From assembly GCA_024226105.1 (NCBI GenBank), contig JAAELZ010000248.1:1-6723 (forward strand): a stretch of 6,723 bases of DNA. The letters run 5' to 3'. The notes beneath the pieces are model-generated. The model did not search any database and was not told the DNA's origin. It worked only from the letters and a program-made list of their open reading frames with translations. This DNA comes from Pseudomonadota bacterium. Lineage in GTDB: Bacteria > Pseudomonadota > Gammaproteobacteria > Arenicellales > Poriferihabitantaceae. This document shows, piece by piece, positions 1-5,356 of the stretch. A program made the translations under genes and the position numbers. Position 1 is the first letter of the stretch, and each line of letters starts with the position of its first letter.

Positions 1-242
1 GTCAGCATCAATACCGGAATGCGCTCATTTTCTTTACGAATATGTTTGCACACATCTAAACCGTTGATGCCCGGCAGCATAAGGTCCAGTACCAGCAAAT
101 CCGGGGTCGATTTTTCATATTCCAGCAGACCCTGTTCGCCACTATCGACGTGAAGCGCCTCATAACCCGCTTCCGTCACATGCATGGAGCTCAATTGCGC
201 GATATCCGGATCGTCTTCGATGATAAGAATTTTACGGTTCAT
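1..242 (-). CDS. Response regulator, receiver domain (5' part of gene, truncated by the window edge)
   Basis: Only the first 80 codons are inside the window. The protein starts MNRKILIIEDDPDIAQL, the usual opening of a CheY-like receiver. The acidic pocket is D10/D11. The phospho-acceptor is D53 in LLVLDLMLPGINGLD, which also gives the usual proline and glycine after it. The frame reaches VLML just before the switch Thr/Ser position, which the edge cuts. The hydrophobic strand pattern and the DLMLPG.(D/N)G form are typical of OmpR/PhoB-type regulators, so a winged-helix output domain probably follows, but it is not visible. Start ATG is at 242-240. The ribosome site is poor, with GGAA 14 nt upstream. 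A 12-bp hairpin ends 24 nt before the ATG, leaving little room for a separate promoter. The regulator is therefore probably transcribed from further upstream, possibly with the Met-rich gene. A partner kinase, if any, would lie outside the window. Confidence 0.93.
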   Translation of the reverse strand, partial: MNRKILIIEDDPDIAQLSSMHVTEAGYEALHVDSGEQGLLEYEKSTPDLLVLDLMLPGINGLDVCKHIRKENERIPVLML

Positions 243-266
243 ATAAAAACGGGTGATTCCAAAAGT

Positions 267-300
267 TTTGCCCTCAAAGCGTAACCCTTTTGAGGGCAAA
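267..300 (-). terminator. 12-bp hairpin between the Met-rich gene and the response regulator (terminator or attenuator)
   Basis: Perfect arms TTTGCCCTCAAA (267-278) and TTTGAGGGCAAA (289-300) enclose a 10-nt loop. Read on the minus strand the stem is followed by ACTTTTGG, a short and weak T tract. It begins 24 nt after the stop of the Met-rich gene and ends 24 nt before the response-regulator ATG. It could be an intrinsic terminator of the former, or an attenuator in a shared transcript. Confidence 0.6.
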
Positions 301-323
301 CTTCAGCATAAAGCAGTGTCGTG

Positions 324-644
324 TCAGCTATCCATTGCCGTTTTATTTTTGTCGTCTTTTTTCATCTCACCGTCCATTTTTTCCATGCCGTCTTCTTTCA
401 TGCCATCCATCTCTTCCATCGCTTCGGTTTTCATCTCACCATCCATCTTGCTCATCTCTTCGGTTTTCATGCCGTCCATTTTTTCCATACCTTCCTTCTT
501 CATTTCCTTCTTCATTTCCTCCATCTTTGTCATATCTTCCATTCTCTTCATTTCTTCCGTTTCGCTCGAATCCGCTATCGCGGTGCCCGCACCGAGAGTT
601 AACAAAGCCATCAAGGCAAGGCCAATAGGTTTGTTGGTTTTCAT
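324..644 (-). CDS. Small exported methionine-rich repeat protein (MXKDX-like, function unknown)
   Basis: The 106-residue product has a clear Sec signal peptide: MKTNKP, a hydrophobic core GLALMALLTLGAG, and cleavage probably after TAIA at about residue 24. It should therefore be periplasmic or secreted. The mature part (about 82 residues) contains 19 Met and is otherwise mostly Glu, Lys and Asp. It has no His, no Cys and no aromatic residue. Residues 32-47 carry a Met at every third position (32, 35, 38, 41, 44, 47). Residues 52-97 are four imperfect 11/12-residue units of the form xM(E/S)(K/E)MDG(E)MKx(E/D). The start is supported by AGGAA 8 nt upstream of the ATG. The composition resembles the poorly characterised pentapeptide MXKDX repeat proteins, and MxxM spacing recalls periplasmic Cu(I)/Ag(I) binders. 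Metal binding is inference only. The next gene downstream is a response regulator. Confidence 0.85.
   Translation of the reverse strand: MKTNKPIGLALMALLTLGAGTAIADSSETEEMKRMEDMTKMEEMKKEMKKEGMEKMDGMKTEEMSKMDGEMKTEAMEEMDGMKEDGMEKMDGEMKKDDKNKTAMDS
354..491 (-). repeat. Four tandem 11/12-residue coding repeats in the Met-rich protein
   Basis: The units are GMEKMDGMKTE (residues 52-62), EMSKMDGEMKTE (63-74), AMEEMDGMKED (75-85) and GMEKMDGEMKKD (86-97). The length alternates 11, 12, 11, 12, so the array may also be read as a duplicated 23-residue block. The repeat is visible in DNA as recurring (C)CATCC/CTTCCAT motifs on the plus strand. Confidence 0.8.
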
Positions 645-674
645 CGTTATATTCCTGTGATTAGTTTAGATAAA

Positions 675-706
675 GTTTCCAGTTAGCCGCCAGCCAAACT
701 GGAAAC
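675..706 (-). terminator. 10-bp inverted repeat between the ChaC-like gene and the Met-rich gene, probable terminator
   Basis: Perfect arms GTTTCCAGTT (675-684) and AACTGGAAAC (697-706) flank a 12-nt loop. It lies 50 nt after the ChaC-like stop, and on the minus strand it is followed by TTTATCT. The T tract is short, so termination may be weak. It could instead be an operator for the Met-rich gene, whose ATG is only 30 nt further on. Confidence 0.5.
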
Positions 707-756
707 GCTATTAAACCCGTGGCAAATCACTTCACAATCACGAAATGTTCACAACT

Positions 757-1377
757 TTATAACATCTCAGGATTTACATCCGATTCCTCCAACAGTGTGC
801 CAATAGTATCCAGAACGTCATCCACCATACCCATTTCCCGCAAATGGCTTACCGTATTTAATACATACTCCCGGTTACTTCCGCGCCGTCCATGGGCGCG
901 TTTAACCAGGTCGATAATAAGTTGCCTGGCCAGACGTGGCGCATATTGAGGATGGTCATGCCGTGCAACCAGGCAAACGCCATCAACCCGTTCCCCGGTA
1001 CCAAGCTGTAGTGGTTCCAGGGAGGATTTGTAGGCGCCGGTAATCATTTCGCGTTCATTGAGCCGCGCAATGATTTCGGGCGCATTCTTTTCGCTGATCA
1101 GAAATGCCCTGCCCAGGCAGGAGCCACCATTGTCAAGGCCCATCACCAGGCCCGGCCGTTGTGGTGTACCGCGGTATTCGACCGACCACAGGCACAAACA
1201 GCGATGATAATCATCCAGGCGAGCTGTCTCACTACGCAAATAAGCAAACTCAGGGTTCCACATCAGGGAACCATAGGCAAATACCCAGAAATCCCCCCCG
1301 GGATAGTTAATACCTTCATGCTGGCTCGCATCAAATACCAGGCCGCTAAAATCCGGCATTTCCACAGGCATTTTCAT
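757..1377 (-). CDS. chaC: ChaC-like glutathione-specific gamma-glutamylcyclotransferase
   Basis: The product has 206 residues, a normal length for bacterial ChaC proteins. This family cleaves glutathione in the cytoplasm to 5-oxoproline and Cys-Gly. The substrate-binding signature FAYGSLMWNP is at residues 33-42. The family motif YRGTPQRPGLVMGL is at 68-81. The segment LNEREMITGAY is at 106-116, and E110 corresponds to the catalytic general-base Glu of the family. The C-terminal helical part (residues 150-206) is also ChaC-like. The start is supported by GAAGGGG 9 nt upstream of the ATG. A TATACT hexamer on the minus strand (1424-1419) could be its -10 box, although no good -35 box accompanies it. 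The CBS-domain gene lies 116 nt upstream on the same strand. No cation antiporter gene (chaA), the neighbour in E. coli, is present. Family assignment is secure; activity is inferred. Confidence 0.92.
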   Translation of the reverse strand: MKMPVEMPDFSGLVFDASQHEGINYPGGDFWVFAYGSLMWNPEFAYLRSETARLDDYHRCLCLWSVEYRGTPQRPGLVMGLDNGGSCLGRAFLISEKNAPEIIARLNEREMITGAYKSSLEPLQLGTGERVDGVCLVARHDHPQYAPRLARQLIIDLVKRAHGRRGSNREYVLNTVSHLREMGMVDDVLDTIGTLLEESDVNPEML

Positions 1378-1493
1378 TTATTAGTGCCCCTTCGCAAACA
1401 GGCCCGGAAAACCAAATCAGTATAGGCTACGAACGCAGCCTGCACGCTATATTGCAATCGCAACATATGGAGGCCTCATATAGTTATTTGGAA

Positions 1494-1922
1494 TTAGCTG
1501 TGGATATACGACTCCAGTTGTTCAATTACAAAATTCTGCTCATCAATGACTTCCTTGACCACGTCGCCAATTGAAATGAGCCCTGCCAGTTTTCCCTCAT
1601 CGAGCACCGGTAAATGACGTATTCGCTTACCCGTCATCAAAGCCATACATTCGTTAATAGTGGTCTCCAACTTGGCTACGACCAACTTGCCAGTCATGAT
1701 TTCACTGATGGGAGTGGTTTTGGACTGTTTCCCTTTAACGATCACCTTGCACGCGTAATCCCGCTCAGTAATCACCCCTGCAAGCTCGCCCTCGTCAGTG
1801 ACCACGAGCGAGCCGATGTGGTGGGCATCCATAAGCACAATAGCATCGTAAACAAATTGGTTCTTATCAATAGTTATAACGTTATTGCCTTTGGCCTTGA
1901 GAATATCTTTTACAGTTCGCAT
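1494..1922 (-). CDS. Stand-alone tandem CBS-domain protein
   Basis: The 142-residue cytosolic protein consists almost entirely of two CBS motifs forming one Bateman module. CBS1 spans about residues 8-62 (VKDILKAKGNNVITI, then LVVTDEGELAGVITERDY). CBS2 spans about residues 72-130 (ISEIMTGKLVVAKLETTI, then HLPVLDEGKLAGLISIGDVVKEVI). The G-(V/L)-I-(T/S)-x-x-D ends of each repeat are the usual adenosyl-ligand binding positions (ATP, AMP, NAD-type or S-adenosyl ligands in known members). There is no fused catalytic or membrane domain, so the target protein cannot be told from the sequence. The start is very well supported, with AGGAGG five nt before the ATG. It is first in a run of four leftward genes. 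The family is common in proteobacteria and is often assigned a stress or energy-sensing role; that role is inference here. Confidence 0.92.
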   Translation of the reverse strand: MRTVKDILKAKGNNVITIDKNQFVYDAIVLMDAHHIGSLVVTDEGELAGVITERDYACKVIVKGKQSKTTPISEIMTGKLVVAKLETTINECMALMTGKRIRHLPVLDEGKLAGLISIGDVVKEVIDEQNFVIEQLESYIHS

Positions 1923-2045
1923 TGTTTCCTCCTATTGTCGTCTAAGACCACAATCATACCGGAATTGAGAAAAATTTCACTATACCCTCCGTTAATAAGT
2001 TAGGTGCCGCTGTCAGGACAATAGTGAGGTAGGGAATGTGCCTGG

Positions 2046-2060
2046 ATATTCGGCGAATAT
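2046..2060. promoter_or_regulatory. 15-bp near-perfect palindrome, possible operator
   Basis: ATATTCG, one central G, then CGAATAT forms a perfect 7-bp inverted repeat. Its size and symmetry suit a dimeric regulator, but it lies about 230 bp upstream of the serC promoter and 124 bp upstream of the CBS-domain start. No regulator family is recognised. Confidence 0.3.
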
Positions 2061-2213
2061 TCTGGCGATGCGAGGCGGGGTGTGACCTGTTGTTGTGGAC
2101 TGAGGTATTGCCCATGTCCCTGGGCTATTGGGTTAGCTGTTTACCTGGACTAAATCGTGTTGGGTTTGTCACTATTGGGGTTTTTGCCGATGTGCTGGCC
2201 TCCAGCAACCTTT

Positions 2214-2237
2214 GGGAGGCACCGGGGGGGGCCGGGG
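2214..2237 (+). other. G-tract cluster with quadruplex-forming pattern
   Basis: GGG (2214-2216), a 7-nt loop, GGG (2224-2226), GG, GGG (2229-2231), CC and GGG (2234-2236) satisfy the simple G3+N1-7 quadruplex rule on the plus strand. It includes a run of eight G (2224-2231). A competing hairpin GGGC/GCCC (2229-2240) is also possible. It is upstream of the serC promoter and so is not part of the predicted serC transcript. Confidence 0.5.
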
Positions 2238-2286
2238 CCCGTTTGAGATACGTTTCGGGGGAATAAAGGTGCTATACATTTTGTTT

Positions 2287-2315
2287 TTGAGAATGGGATT
2301 GGCCACACGTATAAT
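2287..2315 (+). promoter_or_regulatory. Sigma70-type promoter of the serC-serB operon
   Basis: A -35 box TTGAGA (2287-2292, 5 of 6 consensus) and a perfect -10 box TATAAT (2310-2315) are separated by exactly 17 bp. Transcription should start near 2322, giving a leader of about 26 nt before the serC ATG. This is the strongest promoter match in the window. Confidence 0.85.
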
Positions 2316-2347
2316 GCGCAGGCTATTCTCGAAACGACATATTCACA

Positions 2348-3445
2348 ATGAGCGAAAACACGAACAACAGGGTGTATAACTTTAGCGCTGGGCCGTGCAC
2401 ACTTCCGCTTGAGGTTCTGGAAGAAACCCAGGCTGAACTGGTGGATTATCATCAACTCGGCATGTCGCTACTGGAAATGAGCCACCGCGGGCCGGTGTTT
2501 GAACCAATTTATGAGCAGACCCGTCGCCTTGCACTGTCACTATGGGGCGCTCCGGATGATTTTGACGTGCTGTTTCTTCAGGGCGGCGCCAGCGGGCAAT
2601 TTCCCATGGTACCCATGAATCTGCTCGATAAAACCAGCCGGGGTGCGTACATCAATACCGGGCACTGGGTGAAAACCGCGCTCAATGACGCACAATACTC
2701 GGGAGATATTTACCAGGCCTGGACGGGCGAACACGAATCATTTTCACGCACCCCCGACAGCAGCGAAATCGAACTCCAGGAGCACACACGTTATGTGCAC
2801 CTGTGCTCAAATGAAACCATCGGCGGCTTACGTTTCCCGGTTTTCCCGGATTTAGACGTGCCTATCGTGGCTGACATGTCATCCGAAATGCTCGCACGCG
2901 CCATCCCCTGGGAGAAATTTGATATTGTCTTTGGAGGCGCGCAAAAAAACCTTGGGCCTGCGGGCGTAACCCTGGTCTACATTCGAAAATCAATTCTGGG
3001 CTCATTGAATAAATCCATTCCACGCACCTTCAGCTACGCAGCTCAGCAGGCCAACCAGTCGATGTCCAATACACCGCCGGTTTTTGCCATCTGGATGGTC
3101 AACAAGGTATTGCACTGGCTTAAGCGCAACGGCGGTGTAAGTGAGATGCAACTTCGAGCGACTACCCGCTCAAAGTTGCTCTACGACTGTATCGATGGCA
3201 GCGAAGGTTTTTACCAATGCCCGATTCAGACCGCACATCGCTCACAAATGAACGTAGTATACAAACTACCGACGCCGGCACTCGAAAAGGCATTTCTAGA
3301 ACAGGCCGCTGAACATAAGCTAATGCACCTGCGCGGACACCGCATTGTCGGTGGCATTCGTGCCAGCATTTATAATGCAATGCCTCTGGAAGGTGTGAAA
3401 ACACTGGTCAGTTTTATGCAGGATTTTAAGAACAAAAATGGATAG
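2348..3445 (+). CDS. serC: Phosphoserine aminotransferase
   Basis: This PLP enzyme converts 3-phosphohydroxypyruvate and glutamate to O-phosphoserine and 2-oxoglutarate, the second step of the phosphorylated serine pathway. Family members also act on the related 4-phosphohydroxythreonine intermediate of pyridoxal phosphate synthesis. At 365 residues it has the normal family length. The N terminus YNFSAGPCTLP (10-20) is the SerC signature. SHRGP (45-49) gives the substrate-phosphate ligands H46/R47. GGAS (79-82) binds the cofactor phosphate. D176 in VADMSS pairs with the pyridine nitrogen, and K200 in GGAQKNLGPAG is the Schiff-base lysine. C-terminal RGHRIVGGIRASIYNAMP (334-351) is also typical. 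The start follows from this alignment; no Shine-Dalgarno sequence precedes it, although a near-consensus promoter does. It overlaps serB by 8 nt. The common gammaproteobacterial neighbours gyrA, pheA and aroA are absent. Confidence 0.97.
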   Translation: MSENTNNRVYNFSAGPCTLPLEVLEETQAELVDYHQLGMSLLEMSHRGPVFEPIYEQTRRLALSLWGAPDDFDVLFLQGGASGQFPMVPMNLLDKTSRGAYINTGHWVKTALNDAQYSGDIYQAWTGEHESFSRTPDSSEIELQEHTRYVHLCSNETIGGLRFPVFPDLDVPIVADMSSEMLARAIPWEKFDIVFGGAQKNLGPAGVTLVYIRKSILGSLNKSIPRTFSYAAQQANQSMSNTPPVFAIWMVNKVLHWLKRNGGVSEMQLRATTRSKLLYDCIDGSEGFYQCPIQTAHRSQMNVVYKLPTPALEKAFLEQAAEHKLMHLRGHRIVGGIRASIYNAMPLEGVKTLVSFMQDFKNKNG

Positions 3446-4370
3446 ATCTACTTTGACCCTGATTTCAACAGAATCAATATTACCCAAACTGGGGTCCATC
3501 AAAGCTGAGCTGATAGCACGCGGATTTGGCATTCTTTCGGAAACGCACCTGAACCCCGGGTTTGAAACTTCGGCCACCGACCCTACAGGCGATGCCTTTA
3601 GCCTGAAATTTGAGGCACTACTCACCTCGACACAAAGCAAAGCACTCAGTCAGCACCTGGGTACCGTATTTTCGATGGACGCCATTGTTCAACCTTTACA
3701 AGACGCAGAAACCCCCAAAAGACTGGCCTGTTTTGACATGGACTCTACACTGATCCAGCACGAAGTAATGGACGAACTCGCTTATCGGCACGGCATTGGG
3801 GAGGAGATTTCAGCAATTACTGAAACTGCAATGCGCGGTGAAATTTCCTTCAAAGAAAGTTTTAACCGTCGCCTGGCCTGCCTGAAAGGTTTTGATGCCG
3901 AACTGATCCCGGGAATTGCACAAAGCCTGAAACTTATGCCGGGCGCCGAAATACTGGTGAAAACACTCAGGGCCAATGGGACAAAAGTCACAATATTATC
4001 CGGCGGTTTTGAAAATTTTGCGGTGCATTTACAGAATGCCCTGGGGCCGCTGGATGCCCTTTATGCCAATGTTCTGGAGGTTGAAAATGGGAAATTGACC
4101 GGAAGAATCAGCAATCAACTGGTGGATGAAACCCGCAAGCTCACATTGATTAAAACACTGGCTGAACAACAGGGCATCGACGACAGGCAAACCATCGCGG
4201 TAGGAGATGGCGCAAACGATATTCCGATGCTGTTACACGCCGGCCTGGGCGTGGCCTATCGCGCTAAACCACTGGTTCAGGAAAAAGCGCAACATTGTAT
4301 TAACCATACTACCCTGGCGGCGATCCTGTATGTTTTGGGCTACCAGCGCTCAGAATTTGTAGAGCATTAG
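3438..4370 (+). CDS. serB: Phosphoserine phosphatase
   Basis: This HAD-superfamily hydrolase dephosphorylates O-phosphoserine to L-serine, the last step of the pathway begun by serA and serC. It has 310 residues, close to E. coli SerB. Residues 1-90 form an N-terminal regulatory/ACT-like region and the HAD domain follows. Motif I is CFDMDSTLIQHEVMDE, with nucleophile D100, acid/base D102 and substrate-contacting E109. Motif II is LSGGF (S188). The motif III lysine is probably K234. Motif IV is GDGANDIPM (256-264), with Mg2+ ligands D257 and D261. The substrate-type Arg of SFNRRL (R144/R145) is present. The ATG at 3438 overlaps the serC stop (ATGGATAG), and there is no strong ribosome site apart from AAGAA nearby. 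Translational coupling to serC is therefore likely. No key residue is missing. Confidence 0.97.
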   Translation: MDRSTLTLISTESILPKLGSIKAELIARGFGILSETHLNPGFETSATDPTGDAFSLKFEALLTSTQSKALSQHLGTVFSMDAIVQPLQDAETPKRLACFDMDSTLIQHEVMDELAYRHGIGEEISAITETAMRGEISFKESFNRRLACLKGFDAELIPGIAQSLKLMPGAEILVKTLRANGTKVTILSGGFENFAVHLQNALGPLDALYANVLEVENGKLTGRISNQLVDETRKLTLIKTLAEQQGIDDRQTIAVGDGANDIPMLLHAGLGVAYRAKPLVQEKAQHCINHTTLAAILYVLGYQRSEFVEH

Positions 4371-4377
4371 GAAACGT

Positions 4378-4408
4378 AGCTTTAGCCGCGTCTACCGGGG
4401 CTGAAGTT
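4378..4408. repeat. REP-like palindrome downstream of serB
   Basis: AGCTTTAGCC (4378-4387) can pair with GGCTGAAGTT (4399-4408) through ten pairs, two of them G-U, with an 11-nt loop. The GCTTTAGCCGCG core and the following CCGGGGCTGAAG resemble the extragenic palindromes common in gammaproteobacteria. A matching CCGGGGCTAAAG is found at 5873-5884. It may also stabilise the 3' ends of the convergent transcripts. Confidence 0.5.
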
Positions 4409-4440
4409 CCGGCTCCATTGGAGCATTCGGCTTCTTTCCT
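4409..4440 (+). terminator. Hairpin with pyrimidine-rich tail after serB, possible terminator
   Basis: GCTCC-ATT-GGAGC (4412-4424) forms a tight stem that can be extended by CCG/CGG across a bulge (4409-4431). It is followed by CTTCTTTCCTT. It lies 39 nt after the serB stop, in the 69-nt gap between convergent genes. The T tract is interrupted, so termination is plausible but not certain. Confidence 0.45.
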
Positions 4441-5243
4441 TAAAACAATGAGGCACTCAGTTCCTCAACCGCCTGTAGCATCTCCGGGTCGTCGGTCAAG
4501 GCCTGGGTAATTGCGCCCTGGCATGCGGCAACCGGCTCAATACCGGTCACAATCAGTTTGGCCGCATGCACCAGCAAACGCGTACTTGCGCCCTCTTCCA
4601 GGCCATTTCCTTTTAAATTACGCGTCATTCCGGCAAATTTGACGAGTTGCTTCGCAACGCTTTCCTCTACGCCGGATTCCCGGACAATAATCTGTTGCTC
4701 CTGCTTTGCGCCAGGATAATCAAACTCTACCGCGACAAAGCGTTGGCGGGTACTCTGCTTCAGATCCTTGAGCACGCTCTGATACCCGGGGTTATAAGAA
4801 ATGGCCAGGCAGAATTCTTCCCCCGCCTGCACCAGTTCGCCGGTTTTTTCGATGGGCAATACGCGCCGGTCATCCGCCAGCGGATGAATCACCACCGTCG
4901 TATCCTTACGCGCTTCGACGACTTCATCAAGATAACAAATGCCACCGCACCGCACCGCACGTGTCAACGGGCCATCTGTCCAGCGCGTCTCGCCGCCGAC
5001 AATCAGGTAGCGTCCAACCAGATCAGAAGATGTTAAATCATCGTGACAGGATACCGTAATCAGCGGGCGTTTCAGACGCCACGCCATATATTCCATGAAA
5101 CGACTTTTACCGCAACCGGTGGGGCCTTTAAGCAATACCGGAATTCCATTTTGATACGCAGCCTCAAAAATCTCAATTTCACCCCCCTGTGCGGCGTAGT
5201 AGGGTTCTTTCGTGATCATGTAGGTCGAAATTTCTGTGTCCAT
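4440..5243 (-). CDS. CbbQ/NorQ-family MoxR-type AAA+ ATPase
   Basis: The 267-residue product matches this family along its whole length. Known members act with a VWA-domain partner: CbbQ with CbbO reactivates Rubisco, NorQ with NorD assembles nitric oxide reductase, and GvpN acts in gas vesicles. The EPYYAAQGGEIEIFEAAY start (13-30) is characteristic. Walker A is GPTGCGKS (40-47) and Walker B is CYLDE (103-107). Sensor 1 is N151 in SYNPGYQSVLKDL. The arginine-finger region is STRQRF (R166, R168), and EEGASTRLL lies near residues 217-225. All ATPase residues are present. The start ATG (5243-5241) has only AGG 11 nt upstream, and the Met at codon 9 is an alternative. No VWA partner is next to it: serB converges downstream and a thioredoxin gene diverges upstream. 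Which of the three roles applies cannot be decided here. Confidence 0.9.
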   Translation of the reverse strand: MDTEISTYMITKEPYYAAQGGEIEIFEAAYQNGIPVLLKGPTGCGKSRFMEYMAWRLKRPLITVSCHDDLTSSDLVGRYLIVGGETRWTDGPLTRAVRCGGICYLDEVVEARKDTTVVIHPLADDRRVLPIEKTGELVQAGEEFCLAISYNPGYQSVLKDLKQSTRQRFVAVEFDYPGAKQEQQIIVRESGVEESVAKQLVKFAGMTRNLKGNGLEEGASTRLLVHAAKLIVTGIEPVAACQGAITQALTDDPEMLQAVEELSASLF

Positions 5244-5327
5244 AATACAAAAGCCTGAAGGTTTACTAAACGTTACGAAAGCCAGTATGTGTGCTCAGCG
5301 CCCACAATGCGAATTGAGTTTATTACC

Positions 5328-5341
5328 ATATTAAATAATAT
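5328..5341. promoter_or_regulatory. AT-only palindrome in the divergent ATPase/thioredoxin intergenic region
   Basis: ATATTA-AA-TAATAT is a perfect 6-bp inverted repeat with a 2-nt centre. It sits 16 bp upstream of the putative thioredoxin -35 box, where an activator or repressor could act. AT-rich palindromes arise easily by chance in such DNA. Confidence 0.25.
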
Positions 5342-5356
5342 CAAGCAAATCACGCA

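Larger units (their letters stand above)
1923..2286. other. Long intergenic region between divergent CBS-domain gene and serC
   Basis: No gene in this stretch is convincing. It must hold the promoter of the CBS-domain gene; TATAGT on the minus strand (1984-1979) is a candidate -10 box without a good -35 box. By hand count, 2041-2220 contains A 26, C 36, G 60 and T 58, so the plus strand is G+T-rich (66%). Visible structures are a near-palindrome (2046-2060), a hairpin GCCCA/TGGGC (2110-2125), a hairpin GCCTCC/GGAGGC (2198-2220) and a G-tract cluster (2214-2237). A 76-codon frame (2036-2266) has a GAGG sequence 6 nt before its ATG but no recognisable domain. I do not recognise any known riboswitch or structural RNA here. 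Confidence 0.6.

Noticed and set aside
354..491. CRISPR-like spacing of repeats in the Met-rich region
   Set aside because: The repetition is at the codon level within one reading frame, with no identical direct repeats separated by unique spacers.
253..660. Plus-strand open frames overlapping the Met-rich gene
   Set aside because: They are antisense readings of the low-complexity repeat (rich in Ser/Phe/Ile or His/Phe) and lack ribosome sites. The minus-strand frame has a signal peptide and a good Shine-Dalgarno sequence.
1464..1482. ATATGGAGGCCTCATAT near-palindrome after the CBS-domain stop, considered as a terminator
   Set aside because: The stem needs a bulged G and has no T tract on the minus strand. 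It could equally be chance.
1932..2024. CTATTGTC (1932-1939) and GACAATAG (2017-2024), a perfect 8-bp inverted pair
   Set aside because: The arms are 77 bp apart, and an 8-bp match is likely by chance in a region of this size. No function is indicated.
1923..2347. Possible riboswitch, 6S RNA, SRP RNA or tRNA in the long gap
   Set aside because: None of the conserved sequence blocks or clover-leaf patterns of these RNAs could be recognised by eye.
2150..2455. 101-codon minus-strand frame running out of the serC start
   Set aside because: It overlaps the well-supported serC N terminus and the serC promoter and shows no recognisable domain.
5261..5271. GTTTA-C-TAAAC palindrome just upstream of the ATPase start
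   Set aside because: Arms of only 5 bp in AT-rich DNA are too short to support a site.
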